64,000 bases of DNA from Rostratula benghalensis (Eukaryota > Chordata > Aves > Charadriiformes > Rostratulidae). A program made the translations under genes and the position numbers. How positions within the stretch are numbered: position 1 is the first letter of the stretch; each line of letters starts with the position of its first letter. The notes below the pieces were generated by a model. The model made no database searches. It was not told the origin of the DNA and worked only from the letters and a program-made list of their open reading frames with translations. Location of the stretch: the NCBI GenBank assembly GCA_013399305.1, contig VXAI01000197.1:1288065-1352064 (forward strand), in the 5' to 3' direction. This document shows positions 23,755 through 35,842 of the stretch, in pieces.

Positions 23755-26700
23755 GTGAGTCTGCTGGGTGGTGAATGTGCACTGGTGCTGCTGTGTCCCA
23801 GCCCACGGGGCTGATGCCATGGATACGGTCAGTGCTGCGTGTCCCAAACACGATGGGGTACTGCACAGACAGCTGCTTTCTTACTTTCTTTCAACTTCTG
23901 GGCTACTCAGTCCTCTGTCCTTTCCTCTGTGCCCCCCACCCCCCTCTGCCCTGGGCAACAGAAATCTGGGGATTCAGGCCTCTTTCTAATCCTTTTGGAA
24001 CAGAACAAAATTACCCTCTTGGGAGTGGGCAAGAGCTCAGGGACTTCTGTCACAGCCCTTCAAAACTTGGGACAGTTTCAGTGCTGAGTGATATTTGGGC
24101 TAATTCTCTTCCTTGGTTCCTCTCAGAATTGGTTTGTCTCATATGATAATAATCATTAGTAATAACTGCTAGGCCTCAGTATCAGAAGGATTTTAGGTGA
24201 TACTGAAACCAACTGAGCCATTAAATATCTACAAGAAACACGGGTTCTGGGCTTTAGTGCTGATGAACTCGCAGTCTCCAAGGAGATTACAAGTGAGGTA
24301 AGCTTTATTATTCACAATATAAAGGTTGAGGAAGAGGGGCAGTACAGATGGAAGTCTTTCAGAGGTTTCGCCTAGCTGGACAAAGTCTCCATAATCCCAT
24401 CCAAATGGTCATCACACTCTTACTGGTTCTTGTGCTTCCTCTGCTCCAAAAACTACTTTCTGCAGGAGAGCCCTTTATCCTCGCATGTCAGAAATCTCTG
24501 CTGCCCGATCCCTGGCAGTTTTTCTTCCACAGCTAACTGTGCAGCCAGAGCTGCTTCATAAAAAGGAGGAAAAACAGAGGGAAAAATAAAGGATTTCCTC
24601 AGGAATCCTGGGTAAAGCATACAAGCCAAGATTCTGGGAAAACAACCTTTGTGTTTTGATACCATACAGTTTCTGCTTAGAAACTTAAACCAAATAACTT
24701 AAATAAATTTCACGGACACTGCCAGGAAGTGTTCTAGATACAGTAATAGTATATGGAAAATCAATATTTATTATCATTTTAACTGAAAAATTAAAAAGAT
24801 TTGCCATTAAATACAAGTGCTTTGCAACATTTTGCATGTTCAGAGCATGCCCTCTAGGGTGCTATTAATATAGTTTGTCAAGTGAATGATGCATTGTTTA
24901 TGCAATTATAGACATGTAGCCAAATCTTTTCTCTCTCTCTCTTTCCCTCCTCTCAAGTGGCAGCAGCAGGTAGCTGGAGCTGATGGATCAGTATTAGGCC
25001 GCTGTGGTGAAGAATATATATTTTCAGAAGTAATCTACTAATTGGTTATGCAGACCATCTCCCAGCTGTGTCCCAGTGCCTAAGTGCAGGGAAATCCAAG
25101 AGCTCAGGTCTGGAAAGGGTAATGCAATAAAAACGTGTTATCATGTAGTGATTGAAGTACAAGGTTCATAGCAGCATCATGAACATGACCTATTCAAATG
25201 CAAAAGGCCGGAGTGACTCAGGCTTGGGCAGGAGTATCAGAAGTTTATTCATGGCCCAGTGTACTTGTTCGTTCAATGCATATTGAATTTGGAAAGGCTT
25301 AAATGCTGCTTTTAAATAAGTTTTCACAGTTTATTTTCCTTTAGTGGATGCATTTACTGCTGCAACTTTCTGGTTTTCACCTGACACTTGTTTTCTGTGG
25401 AGCACGGTAATTTTTTCCATGAACTTTCAACTTTTTCACGTGAAAGTCAAGAACTAAAACTGGAGCAGGCACAATGTAGGACCATTTGCACACATGACAC
25501 TTCAGCAAGGTTTTCCATATTTCCCTTTAACATCATAAAAGTCTGGATTCAGATATTTTATTGATGACTGGATGGAAATGCTCCTAGGGTGTCTTGCAGT
25601 AACAGAAGCTAACCTTGGTTTTCCATTTTAAGTGATGGGAACTGACTTCATTACCATTCACAAAAATGAGTAAAAGAGCAACAAAAGCTTTCCAACAACT
25701 TGAATCCCCAAGACTTTATGTCAGTAGCACAAGAAAAAATTCTGAAGTATTTTGAATGGACTCCAGTACTATTGTGGGTTAATTGGGCAAAATGCCATAA
25801 CACCTGGGTACTTCAAAAAGCATACTGATAAAACTCACAGTATAGCAATTTTTCTGTGATAAAACTAGGAATATTAGCTTGGTACCTTCTGGTCTTCCAA
25901 GATAAAACCGAACAATTCCACAGGACAGATTTTTCAAATTTTTTTGAGCCAAACTACAAACAAGGCTCACTATTTTTCATGTACTGTGGCTAACTCTGAA
26001 GATTTGTAGCGAATAATAGATTTGTGACAAACTAGTAAAAATTTGGGAGTAATTAGTTCTGGTAGAGATGTTGCAGAGTGGAGATATCTCTTTCTGACTC
26101 TTGCATAGAAAGAGTTTATAGTTCAATTTTTTAATAACTTAATTGGTCTAGAAATATGATTACAGTTATAAATGCAGTAAGGATAGGTACTACCCTCCAC
26201 CTGAAGATAGTATTTTGATTTTCACAAAAAGTGGTACTTCTATCAACTGAATGGTGTTTGGAAGATCATATAGTACCAACTATCTGGCTAAGGGATATAC
26301 ATGAACTGGTTTGAACAGGATGAGAATTGCCAAAGGAGATACCGATTTCTGTAACATTAGCAATATCTCCATTCCTTAAAATTATGCTTAATAATACCTT
26401 TAAGTAGTCTCCTGTTCATATCACACATCTTACTTTTTTTGTTTTTATGCCCACCTATAGTCTTTTAAGTCTCATGTCTTGAAACCCACTTTATCCAGAT
26501 GACGGTATGATTTGCGGCAAGAAGAAGAAAGGATCAAGACCCATAAAACATGAGAACTAGCAGAGAAAGGCCTGTAAATGGCAAATGTGCAGGGAGCTTC
26601 TGAGAAACTGAGTCTGCGTCTGCACCTGAATGGGAAGCCAAGAGTGGGAGCCCCAAGACTCTGTCTACTTAGCCCTTTTTATAAAATCAAATAGAAATCT

Positions 26701-28581
26701 TATAAGACTGAAAGAGTAGCTTGCTTTTCAGCCTTTAGAAAACTTTTTACTTTTCTGTTTTTCTTTATCCATTGGGATCTAGCTATTTTCTTCAATTTTC
26801 TGAATCTTTTGAAATGATTTTTTACTCTTCTTACACTTTCTTTAAAAGGAAGATACCACTGGGAAAATTGTATGCCTTCTGCTGAAAGTCTCATAGCAGA
26901 TGATTAATATCTGCTACTTTGATAGGGAGCTTGAAACTTCAAAACCCAGGAGTTCAAGCATTTTGCTGCTAGCAGTTTGCTCTGCTCTGAAACCAGTGCT
27001 CAGGACCAGCTGAAAGACTACCTATCATCAGGGTATGCTGTAGATTGGCTAGTGGTTTAGTTCTGAGCAAAGAAAGGGGAGACTAAAGTATCTAGGCACA
27101 CAGGGGAGATAGCTTTAAAAGTAGCAAGACTACAACATTGCACATAGAAGATGAGGGGAAGGGGGTGTCCTCCCTTAATCCCCACTCACTCCTTTATTCT
27201 CCCTCCCTCTGCCTGGTATCTCATGCAGAATAACAGAGATGAAAGACAACCATCATTTCAAAGATGGGACAAAATGAAGCACAGGATCTGGATTGGAGGA
27301 GTTTTGTTTCTGTCCCAATTAATCTAAGCAGCACGTTCAGCTGGAGTCAGTGTAGCCCTTTGTTTAAAGCAAAGTCTGTCTGCTACATACATGGCAAAAC
27401 TGTCATGGTTAGAGGCAAGAGGTGGAGAAAAGGAGTTAGTGAATAACAGAAAGAGAGGAAGCAGAATTTAAAGCACAAGGAGAGACTTTCTTCTCTGAGT
27501 GGTTGGTGAATTAATAATTCTCATCATTATGGTGCCATTTGCTTTTGTTGGGAAATGTGTATTTATTTGACATAAAGCATTGGTTATTTTCAAGATATGT
27601 GATATTGTCTTCATCTCATATCCACACCATAATAATGCATTGTTCATATTTTGACTGGTGCTTTGACTGTCAGAGAATCATCCCATATTTAATAGCAAAG
27701 AAAACTTGAAACTGGAGCTACAGTTATCTGTGTTAGGTAAAGGATGGTATAGAGATAAATACAGACCATCTGCTGTCTAAGATTGCAGGTACAATCTTTG
27801 GTCAGCTCCTGAACACGTAAACCCTACAATACAATGATTCTACAAGTTAATAAGGGCAAGGGGCAAGAGAGAAAGCAGACATGACACTTGAGATCAACAC
27901 AAACCAAATATCTGATCACCAATTTCAGCTGGACAGCTGCCAGGTTTTTTTTTGCCTAGATTTAAGCAAGGTTTAGCAAGCACAAGATCTATTTTTAACC
28001 CAGCCTTTGTACATTTTCTAGCAACAGTTACTAGAAAACAGGTAGGCATGAGGGAGGCTGATTTATCAAAAGCATGTTTTCTATCTTCAACTTGAACCAA
28101 AGTTTCTAGACCTATAATTTCTAGAGCTTTCTCTTATACATGAGAGAAACAAATAATATTAACTGTGTAGCATGTGTTGAGGTAGTGTGACTTTTTTATA
28201 GGCAACATTTGTGTCATGACAGATTGTCAATTTAAGAATTACTATGAAAGGGAAGGAGAAAGGATATGAAAAGCATGTTTTATTTAATTAGCTCTTGAAC
28301 CCATGAGTTACCCAGAATCCTCACCCTTACATTAACTTCAGTCCAAGTGAAGTGTGTCAAGGTCCTTCATGAAGGGATGTAAAAGGGAAAATAATAATAA
28401 TAGTAAACAAACACAAAATACCTTTTGAACTGCTAGCCATACCTTATTTATTTTCTTTTCCTTAGCATGGCATGAAGAGCACTGTTTTTAGTTTACCTGC
28501 AGCAGACTGGCCTCTGAGAGCAGCCTGCTGTTTTGTAATACTGGACTTTATCCAGCACAATCAAAGCAGTATATTTCTGTC
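23755..28581. other. noncoding unique sequence
   Basis: There is a CT-rich microsatellite-like stretch near 24930-24955, but no recognisable gene, RNA gene or repeat family. Minus-strand frames such as 26700-26894 are lysine/arginine-rich because the plus strand is T-rich there. They are not supported as genes. Confidence 0.7.
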
Positions 28582-28619
28582 TTTTTTTTTTTTGTTTTGT
28601 TTTGTTTTGTTTTGCTTTG
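28582..28619 (+). repeat. poly-T followed by (GTTTT)n
   Basis: T12 at 28582-28593 is followed by four GTTTT units (28594-28613) and a variant unit. On the minus strand this reads as an (AAAAC)n-A tail, the form left by some retrotransposed copies. No element body is recognised on the adjacent side. Confidence 0.9.
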
Positions 28620-28808
28620 TTATTCTGTTTGGATGCAATTGCTAGTGTCTTTTATTAGACTTAATTCATACATTCACAGCTCTGGCTCTAGACCTAATTA
28701 CCACTTCTGGAAAACTACTACCACACATACGGCACATCATGCTGTTCCAACCCCTGTGATTCCCTGTTCATTTAAAATTTCTAAATTTTGCAATTTCTGC
28801 ATGAAATA

Positions 28809-28836
28809 TTACTACTATTTTTTAAAATAGTAGTAA
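28809..28836. repeat. 28-bp near-perfect palindrome
   Basis: Arms ttactactatttt (28809-28821) and aaaatagtagtaa (28824-28836) are exact reverse complements around a 2-nt centre. This is longer than expected by chance in a window this size. As DNA it could extrude a cruciform; as RNA the hairpin would have an almost absent loop. It could be the core of a decayed miniature inverted-repeat element, but no longer termini or target duplication are apparent. Confidence 0.85.
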
Positions 28837-31800
28837 CCCCTTCACCTGCCCTTAACCTCATACACAAATAAGACCGGAACCCTAAAAGGTTCCTATGAAC
28901 AAGGAACTCTTGTATTGTTGGCTAGATCTATGGTTCTTCCCTGAAGTGCTACTCTGGCCTGTACATCAAAGGTTTCACTATACAAACTATTTGATTTAGA
29001 TGAGCTAAAGGGAGTAAAATCATTTTGCCACCCTGTAGCAAAAATTTGCAGATCACAAAATTTGTCTAGAGAACAAACTGCTTTAGAAGAGTGAGAATTT
29101 TCCCAAACACATTTATAAAACTAACACTGATTTGGAAGAAAAAACTTGCTTTAAAATCTTAAATAAAATGGTAAAATTTGCCATCAGATAAGATGTTATT
29201 TTAGCTGCAGCCACCATGAAAGAGCAGAGGTAGAACATAGAGTAGCAAGAGAAACATCAATAAAGACGAATGACTTTGGAGAAGAAAGAATAGTTCTATT
29301 CACTAAAATTCTGCTTCAGCGATGCCAGGATTATTCACTAACTTGGGAAACAGTCTCTGTTGAAGAGTTCAGCCATGTTGACAATTTTTTTTTTTTTCAG
29401 CAGTTCCAGAGTGTTATTAGGGAGCATGATTGCATGATAAGTCCATATAAGCTCTGATATGTCTTGCAGAATGGCAGTTTGCATTGTACCTTCTGACCCT
29501 TGAGAAGATTCACCTCTGAAGATCGTCTCTTTCTTAGGCCCCTAAATTGTATAATTATTTATATATTATGCAGTTGCTTCATCCATTTTATAATCCACTC
29601 TTATAATTAACCACTAGTGCATTTGAGGTGGCCATTCATGTTCGTACTCCTTGCTTGAAGCAGAAAAGTCTTTAAGACCCTATGGTTCAGTGGCTTCAGC
29701 AGTCATCACCCTGGGTGAAAGATTGCACAGGGTGATTCATCCCAGGCAATTTTTAAATAGCTAAAGGTAGGAATAGTGTTCAGCCATTCACATTAGTGCT
29801 TCTGACTTAAGTACAGACATATGCACCCAGCTCCCTTGAGGTGTCCAGTCTCCCATCATAGCCAGTGGAGATCCCTCCCATGCAGTCAGTAGAACCTGTA
29901 AGAATAGTTCAGCTCAGCTGATTTTCTGGCTGGTTATCCGAACAGCTCTCTAGGACCTCTTGATGATACTGACTAGATATCTGTGGACTCTAATGGGACC
30001 TTAGACCCCTAGGGATTGATAGGTGAGAGAAAATCTAACCATATTCTCCAGTGAAGTCCACCTTTATCTCTACCCTCACAGCTTGGAGTCTGTTATGGAC
30101 ATGAAAATGTCTTTCTCTAGTCCATTGATTAAAGTATTAGCAGTCCATCTTACAATAATGCTTGCAGTCTGACGTTTATTTCAAAAGAAAGGAAATATAT
30201 ATTTTGTACCTGTGTTGCTTAACTCAGAATGAACCTGAAGGACATATTCAAAGCATTTGTGCTTGTAGGCTTTTTGTACTGATAGAAGATTTTCTATTTG
30301 CCTCTATATGAAATAGTGTATTTAAAACATCTCTCCTTGCCTTTTTGATGTCAAGTCAAAGATTTCTGCAAGAATATATTTTTCGACCAGCTCTGGTCCA
30401 CTGTTGTGTCACTGAGAAGATTAACTTGTGCAGCCTCTCTATATTTTTGCCAATAAAGCTGTTCTGGGTAGTGTAGACAAGTCCTTCATTTGTACGTTGG
30501 TGAAATCTAAGAAGTGGTTCTCTATTGCCCCACACTTACTTCAGAGTTCATCTTCAGGAACTCTATTTACCATTCCCGTGGCAGACACACATGAAAGCAC
30601 AGACACAGCCAATGATGCTTTCAGTCTATTCTAGCCCAACATCATACACCTCTGTCACAGTGACACTGGGACCATAGTCCAGTACTCATTATAAAATAGA
30701 AAATCAACTCAACATTGTATTACTCCAAGACATATTACAGAGCCTTTGGTTGTTAAGTTTCTTGTAAATGCTAATCAACTGCAGCCTTTTTACTTCTTCA
30801 TCCTGGACATTTTGTAGACGTGTGCCTGCATATAGCTGCTGCACTTTGGGCTGAAGTACCAACAGCAACCTTTTTATGGATCCGTTATTAAAACTCTAAC
30901 ATTATGAGATTCATCAAACTAAGTAACACTGCTAATCTTGTATGAGTCTCTCCTTACCCAATGAATGATTAATAACAAAGGAATAGTCTTCTTTATTAAA
31001 AGGTTCTCATGCTCTAGAGGCTCTCGTGCTCAAACAGATAAGAGCTGCCACTGTTGTGTTAGAAGAAATATGTTTTTCACTGGGACAAATGGAACTAAGG
31101 AAAGTGCATCAGTCATTTGTTTTACTGTGCAACTCAGCCCAAAGGTAATTTCTGTCATTGCATTAGTATTTATCATTTGTTTTGAAAAATATTAAGGTTA
31201 TGGTAAATTATAACACATAGTTGGTCATGGTTTCAACTCTGTCTGATGACCTGATCTTTTAACTTCCAGCCCAAACCTTATGCATTTCATTATTCAGTTA
31301 TCTCTGACTGCAAACTGAATGGGTTATGTGTTGCAACATTCAAACTGTGGGCACACAGTTGCATTTTTTTTTGTCTGGGGAAACATGATAGTGATAAATA
31401 ATTTCATGCAGACACATTCAATACATGAATCTCATGGGGAAAAATCTGGAGAAACATTCATTCTAAGAAACTAATGTAAAGACAGTATAGGGGTTACTTC
31501 ACATCTATTCATTTTAATATAATCTAAACCATAAATTTTCCTACAAAAATTCTGAACTTACGAAAGGAAATTTTCCTGTTTGTTCTCATGAAAGAAAACT
31601 GTTTGGGAAGAGAGTCTATCAGTTGCTATCAGTCACTATGAGTTGCTAACAGTCTATCAGTTGCTGAGCCCACTGTCTTCCTATGGTGCAACACAGCTAA
31701 CTACAACCAGCTGCTAAATATGGTCTCAATCCAGCAAAGCACTTTGGCATCTGCTAAGCTTTGTCAGGGTGAGTATTTGGATTAAAGTCACTGGGATTTT

Positions 31801-33639
31801 CCATGTACCTGGAATGAAGTGTCAAGGTGGAGTGGGTCTTCCACATACATTCCCTCTTACCCACACTAGGTATTGCTGATATATCCCTTAACATGCCAGT
31901 GGCAAACATAAGCACACAAAAAACAAATTAATGGAACAGAAGGAGTTCTTAGAAATCTGTTAACAAATGATGGGGATGTCTGTGAGGTTTTCCAGGAAAT
32001 AAAAAAAGGTACTGGTGAAGTCATTTATTTATGGTCTTTTAAGTACGCAATCATAACATGGTCTCATAAAATAGATTCTTTATGATGATGAATGGGTTCA
32101 TCAGCAGTCTTCCAAGCTGCATAGACATTTATACATGGATTTGTGCTGGCTATTACTCTGTAGTGGAATCTGTACAATAAATAATAATTGAAATGCCATA
32201 CTCTATGTGCAATTGAGAAGAGTTTCCCATGTGTGATTGCAAAGGTTGCCATGTTGTAGGAAGACCACTCTGACAGTTACCAGATTCTTGCTCTGTGAAC
32301 CATATAGGCCTGTGCATCTCCAAGTGGAGCCTGTATTATAATACTTAGGTAATATTAATCTTACTATTCCCTCTTGTTAAGTGTAGAATTGTCACATCAT
32401 TATTGGGGGAATTTCCAGTTTTAACAATGCTCGGGCATTTTTAGCTAATAACTATGAAAATTGTCAGAGAACACACTGCCTCCATGCAGCCAGCTTTCCC
32501 ACCTTGTACTCCAGCACTGATTACAGCACTGGGATGTGTATGTGGGAGGAAGAAAGCCCATTCATCTTCAGCCTAACTCTAACTCAGTTATTCTCCCTCT
32601 GTTGAGACTGCTAGGAGAGCGTTTTATTCATTTCTCATTACGTTCTATCATACCTGTCAAGTGGCTGTCACAGAAATCCATGAGACATTTTCTAGCAGAG
32701 TCCTCTCTCTCCAGGGATGTAGACTTGAGAGCAGAAAGAAAAAGGCCTGGGAAGCAGAGGGTCTCGAAGGATTTAAAGCAGAATTAAGGACTGAGGAGGT
32801 TGGAAGGGAGAAGACTTTCCTGGGAAGAGAATGGCAACTCAAAAAACCAGACAGGCAATGCACAAGAGGGCTTATGAAACAAGAGGATAATAAACAGCCA
32901 GTACTGGGCCCTCATGTTTTATTTATTTTTGATTTCTCTCCTGTTCATTCAATGCTGCTTAAACTTTGAAATGAACAAGTCCAGTCTCCATCTCAGAAGT
33001 GTTGCGATACTGACAGTTAAGTACAACATAAAGGTACCTGACAGAGACAAGAAGTGCGTGTTGACAGATGTCACTTACATACCATTTATAGGAGTAATTT
33101 TTGTGAGAGAGAACTCTTTTGGAAAAACCTTCCCAGTGCTCATCATTAATGCTTTGGGTGCCTTGCATCAGGATGCATGCATTTTTTTATGCATTTTACT
33201 TCTCCTCTAGACACTTTGATAAAAGTGGGAGTTTGTACAGCCCACAAATCTAATTCCAAAATGGGCATCTCTGGAGCTGCACATTTTCTCTGTGACTGAC
33301 AGTACAATTGCAAGCCATTTGGTGCACAAAGGAAAAGTGTGAGGAGTTCTTTTTCTGGCTAAGCTCACAGCATCGTTATTATGTGCAGTGGTGTTTATAC
33401 GCAAGACCCAAAGTGCCAAAGTGCACAGAAACATACTTGAAGTGCTGCTTCTCAGAATCTGCAGTAATCATATTTTGTGAAAGTCAGAGATTAAGGGAGT
33501 CATCTGAACAATCAGCAGTGCATCTGTCTCACATATTATATACAGTTTGAAGTATCCCTCAATTTTTTTTCTGTAAAACTAACATCAGTGTTTACCTATA
33601 AACAGACACAGAAGTCATTGCTGACTATACTCTGCTTTG
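28837..33639. other. noncoding unique sequence
   Basis: No gene is seen. The stretch is plain AT-rich sequence with scattered short homopolymers, including a T run near 29386. A three-copy degenerate tandem repeat at 31611-31667 is listed separately. Frames at 32536-33210 overlap in several registers on both strands and carry no domain. Confidence 0.7.
31611..31667 (+). repeat. degenerate tandem repeat, about 20-bp unit, three copies
   Basis: Copies related to cagtctatcagttgcta start near 31611, 31629 and 31649. The third is nearly identical to the first, while the middle copy diverges (cagtcactatgagttgcta). This is a small minisatellite-like duplication. Confidence 0.8.
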
Positions 33640-34130
33640 TATACAATGCTATTATATAAAGTGCTCAAGCAGCACGTCTGCCTGCCTAGATGTGTGTGTT
33701 CTCCTACTCCAGCTGCCAACAACCTAAATTATTCAGCAAGCCCCGATCATGCCAAGTTTTTAGTCAACAATGGAGATCCTGCCAAAGAGCTAATAATGTT
33801 TTTTTTAAAAAAAAAAAGCAATGTTTGTGACAATTAACAGAGCCTGCAGCCTGCAAAGAGAGTTGGAATCATTTGTAAAGGAAAATTTAAATGATATGCT
33901 TCATTATAAATGGTCCCATGCAACACATTGCTAATCAACCAGAGCAGCTTCTTTTTTCCTCCTCCCTTCCTATCAGATAAACCAAACAGCAGCATGAGCC
34001 AAAGTTCTTGGCCACTGCTTGCTATAGCTATAAAAGTGGTGTGGTTATCTATCAGTATCATAATCGGCTCAGATCAAACTGAATAATTAGCACTAAAGTG
34101 GATGAATAGAGCCCCAGCCTCTTATCTTGT
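33640..34130. promoter_or_regulatory. candidate enhancer-like noncoding block with paired GATA motifs
   Basis: Two composite GATA pairs are visible. At 33970-33980, CTATCA (a minus-strand TGATAG) overlaps AGATAA by one base. At 34045-34054, TTATCT overlaps CTATCA. Around them are TAAT-type homeodomain cores and TAAATGATATGC-like AT-rich motifs, with only one homopolymer break (T/A run at 33799-33817). Paired GATA sites are known in GATA-factor enhancers, but orthologue conservation and chromatin state are unknown. The call is inference. Confidence 0.3.
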
Positions 34131-35775
34131 CTATTAATAATAAGTATAACTTCACAGCCAAATCAAGAGGTATGTTATTGTACCCCTGAGAGCCTGTTTG
34201 GGTAAAACCCCATGCGACCTCACCACCGTAAGCTGTGCAGATGGGACAGTGTATGCCTGTAATGATGAGCTGCCAGCTGCCAGCTACCTCCCCCTCACCC
34301 TCCACAGCTCCACAGCTCAAAGTGGGAGTGAGATAGAAGATAAATAAACCATGCACAAACATGAGAGCCATTTGTAGGGACTCCTTCCTTTCCTTGTCTT
34401 CCTTCCTCACACCACCTCCATTAATAACAATCGCTTTTCATAAGACAGAGCTCTGCAGACAAGTAGCTAAGAATAGCTGGTGCTTTTCACCCAAACTCAC
34501 TACAAAATTTACGTCATATTTTATTGTGGTACCGCAATGACTACAAATTGCTAAAATCTTAGGATTAATTTTCAGACTTCTTCTTCTCATATTTAAACCC
34601 TGGTACATACCTAGTAATTATTGTGCAGTGTCCAATGCAGTAATTATCATTATACTTTGCACTGCATTACAATATTACCCTCATTTTAGGATCTCTAAGA
34701 GCTTTAAGACATGTTTACCTCAGTAGTGTCAATTCAATTTTGCTTATTTTAATCATTACAGAAGTTAACTCAAAGGAAGGGTTTCAAGTTTTGCAGGAGA
34801 ATTAAGTGCTTTTACTCACTGTTTGGGAAATGCTTCCTGCAACTCATCTGCAGTTTACTACTCTCATTCACTTTGGTTTTATTGACAAAGATACCTGTAA
34901 AATGCATTGCTATAAACAGCCTGATTATTCAGCTCACATAAATCACAGAAGCAGAGTTTTATTTATCTGAGGTAGCTGAACACTTTTTAAAATAGTCTCT
35001 CTGTATGGTTCATATCTGAACTGAGATGAATCTAAACCAGGTAATTTCTGATTGGATTTGCTTTTGCGTTTTCCAGAGGCTCAAGCTGTGCTTTCCCTTG
35101 TGATGTTCTCCTGTGAGACTTAGGTTATGAAAAGAGATTTGGGTTGCCCTGTTACTAGAAGTGGCTGAGATAGGGAAGCGAAGAAGGAAAGATTACATGT
35201 CTTGCCCCTGCAGAAAAGCTGGTGGTGGACCTAGCAGTGCTGTCTAGTAAAGGAAGGCTTTTTACCTTTTATTAGAAGCAGATTAAGGCTGCCTGTTGTT
35301 GGGATCTGGAACAGAGCAGGAGGAGGCAGGAGAGAAATCTGGATTCATAAGAAAGCATTAGTGTTAGTCTGCTACTGTGTATAATGGGATTAAATGTGGT
35401 TTAGTGTTTTTTTCCTTTTTTTTTTATTAGTTAGGCATTAAACACTTAGTAATATAATTAATTTTTACTAATAATTCAAATAAAAAACCCAAACAACCCC
35501 ACCCTCAAAAACAAAATGCCAAACTCACTACAGGGGACACTAATACCTGCATTTAACCATGGCAAATGAACTGCACAGTTCCTTATAGACTTGGGCATCT
35601 ACCTACATGGCACCAAAGGAACCAGATGCAGCAGCTTCAGAGGAGGAATTCCCAATGGAAACACTTCCAGGCTGTAGCGAGGCCACATTTGGGCAAGTAC
35701 CTGATTATATTTGGCTGCAAATAGCAGGAACAGTTATTAAATACAAGTCCTTAACACTGTCCAGGTTCAGCTCTG

Positions 35776-35842
35776 TCCTGATTCAACCTCAAATAAGTCA
35801 ATGGAAATCTTCCACTGGCTTCAGGGAATGTCAGAGCAAGCC
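35776..35842. repeat. decayed copy of a palindromic dispersed repeat
   Basis: A 12-bp inverted repeat is visible directly: AAGTCAATGGAA (35795-35806) and TTCCACTGGCTT (35810-35821), with 10 of 12 positions complementary around a 3-nt loop. The whole stretch, from tcctgattcaacc to cagagcaagcc, resembles from memory a unit frequent in reptile and bird genomes that pairs AAGTCAATGG with CCATTGACTT near CCTGATCC and GATCAGGCC. I cannot name its family with certainty. Confidence 0.45.

Noticed and set aside
28178..28185. TGAGGTAG, identical to the let-7 seed
   Set aside because: The following bases depart from let-7 and no complementary arm exists nearby to form a precursor hairpin.
34093..34410. 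105-codon minus-strand frame
   Set aside because: It starts only at GTG, has no recognisable domain and overlaps a motif-rich noncoding block.
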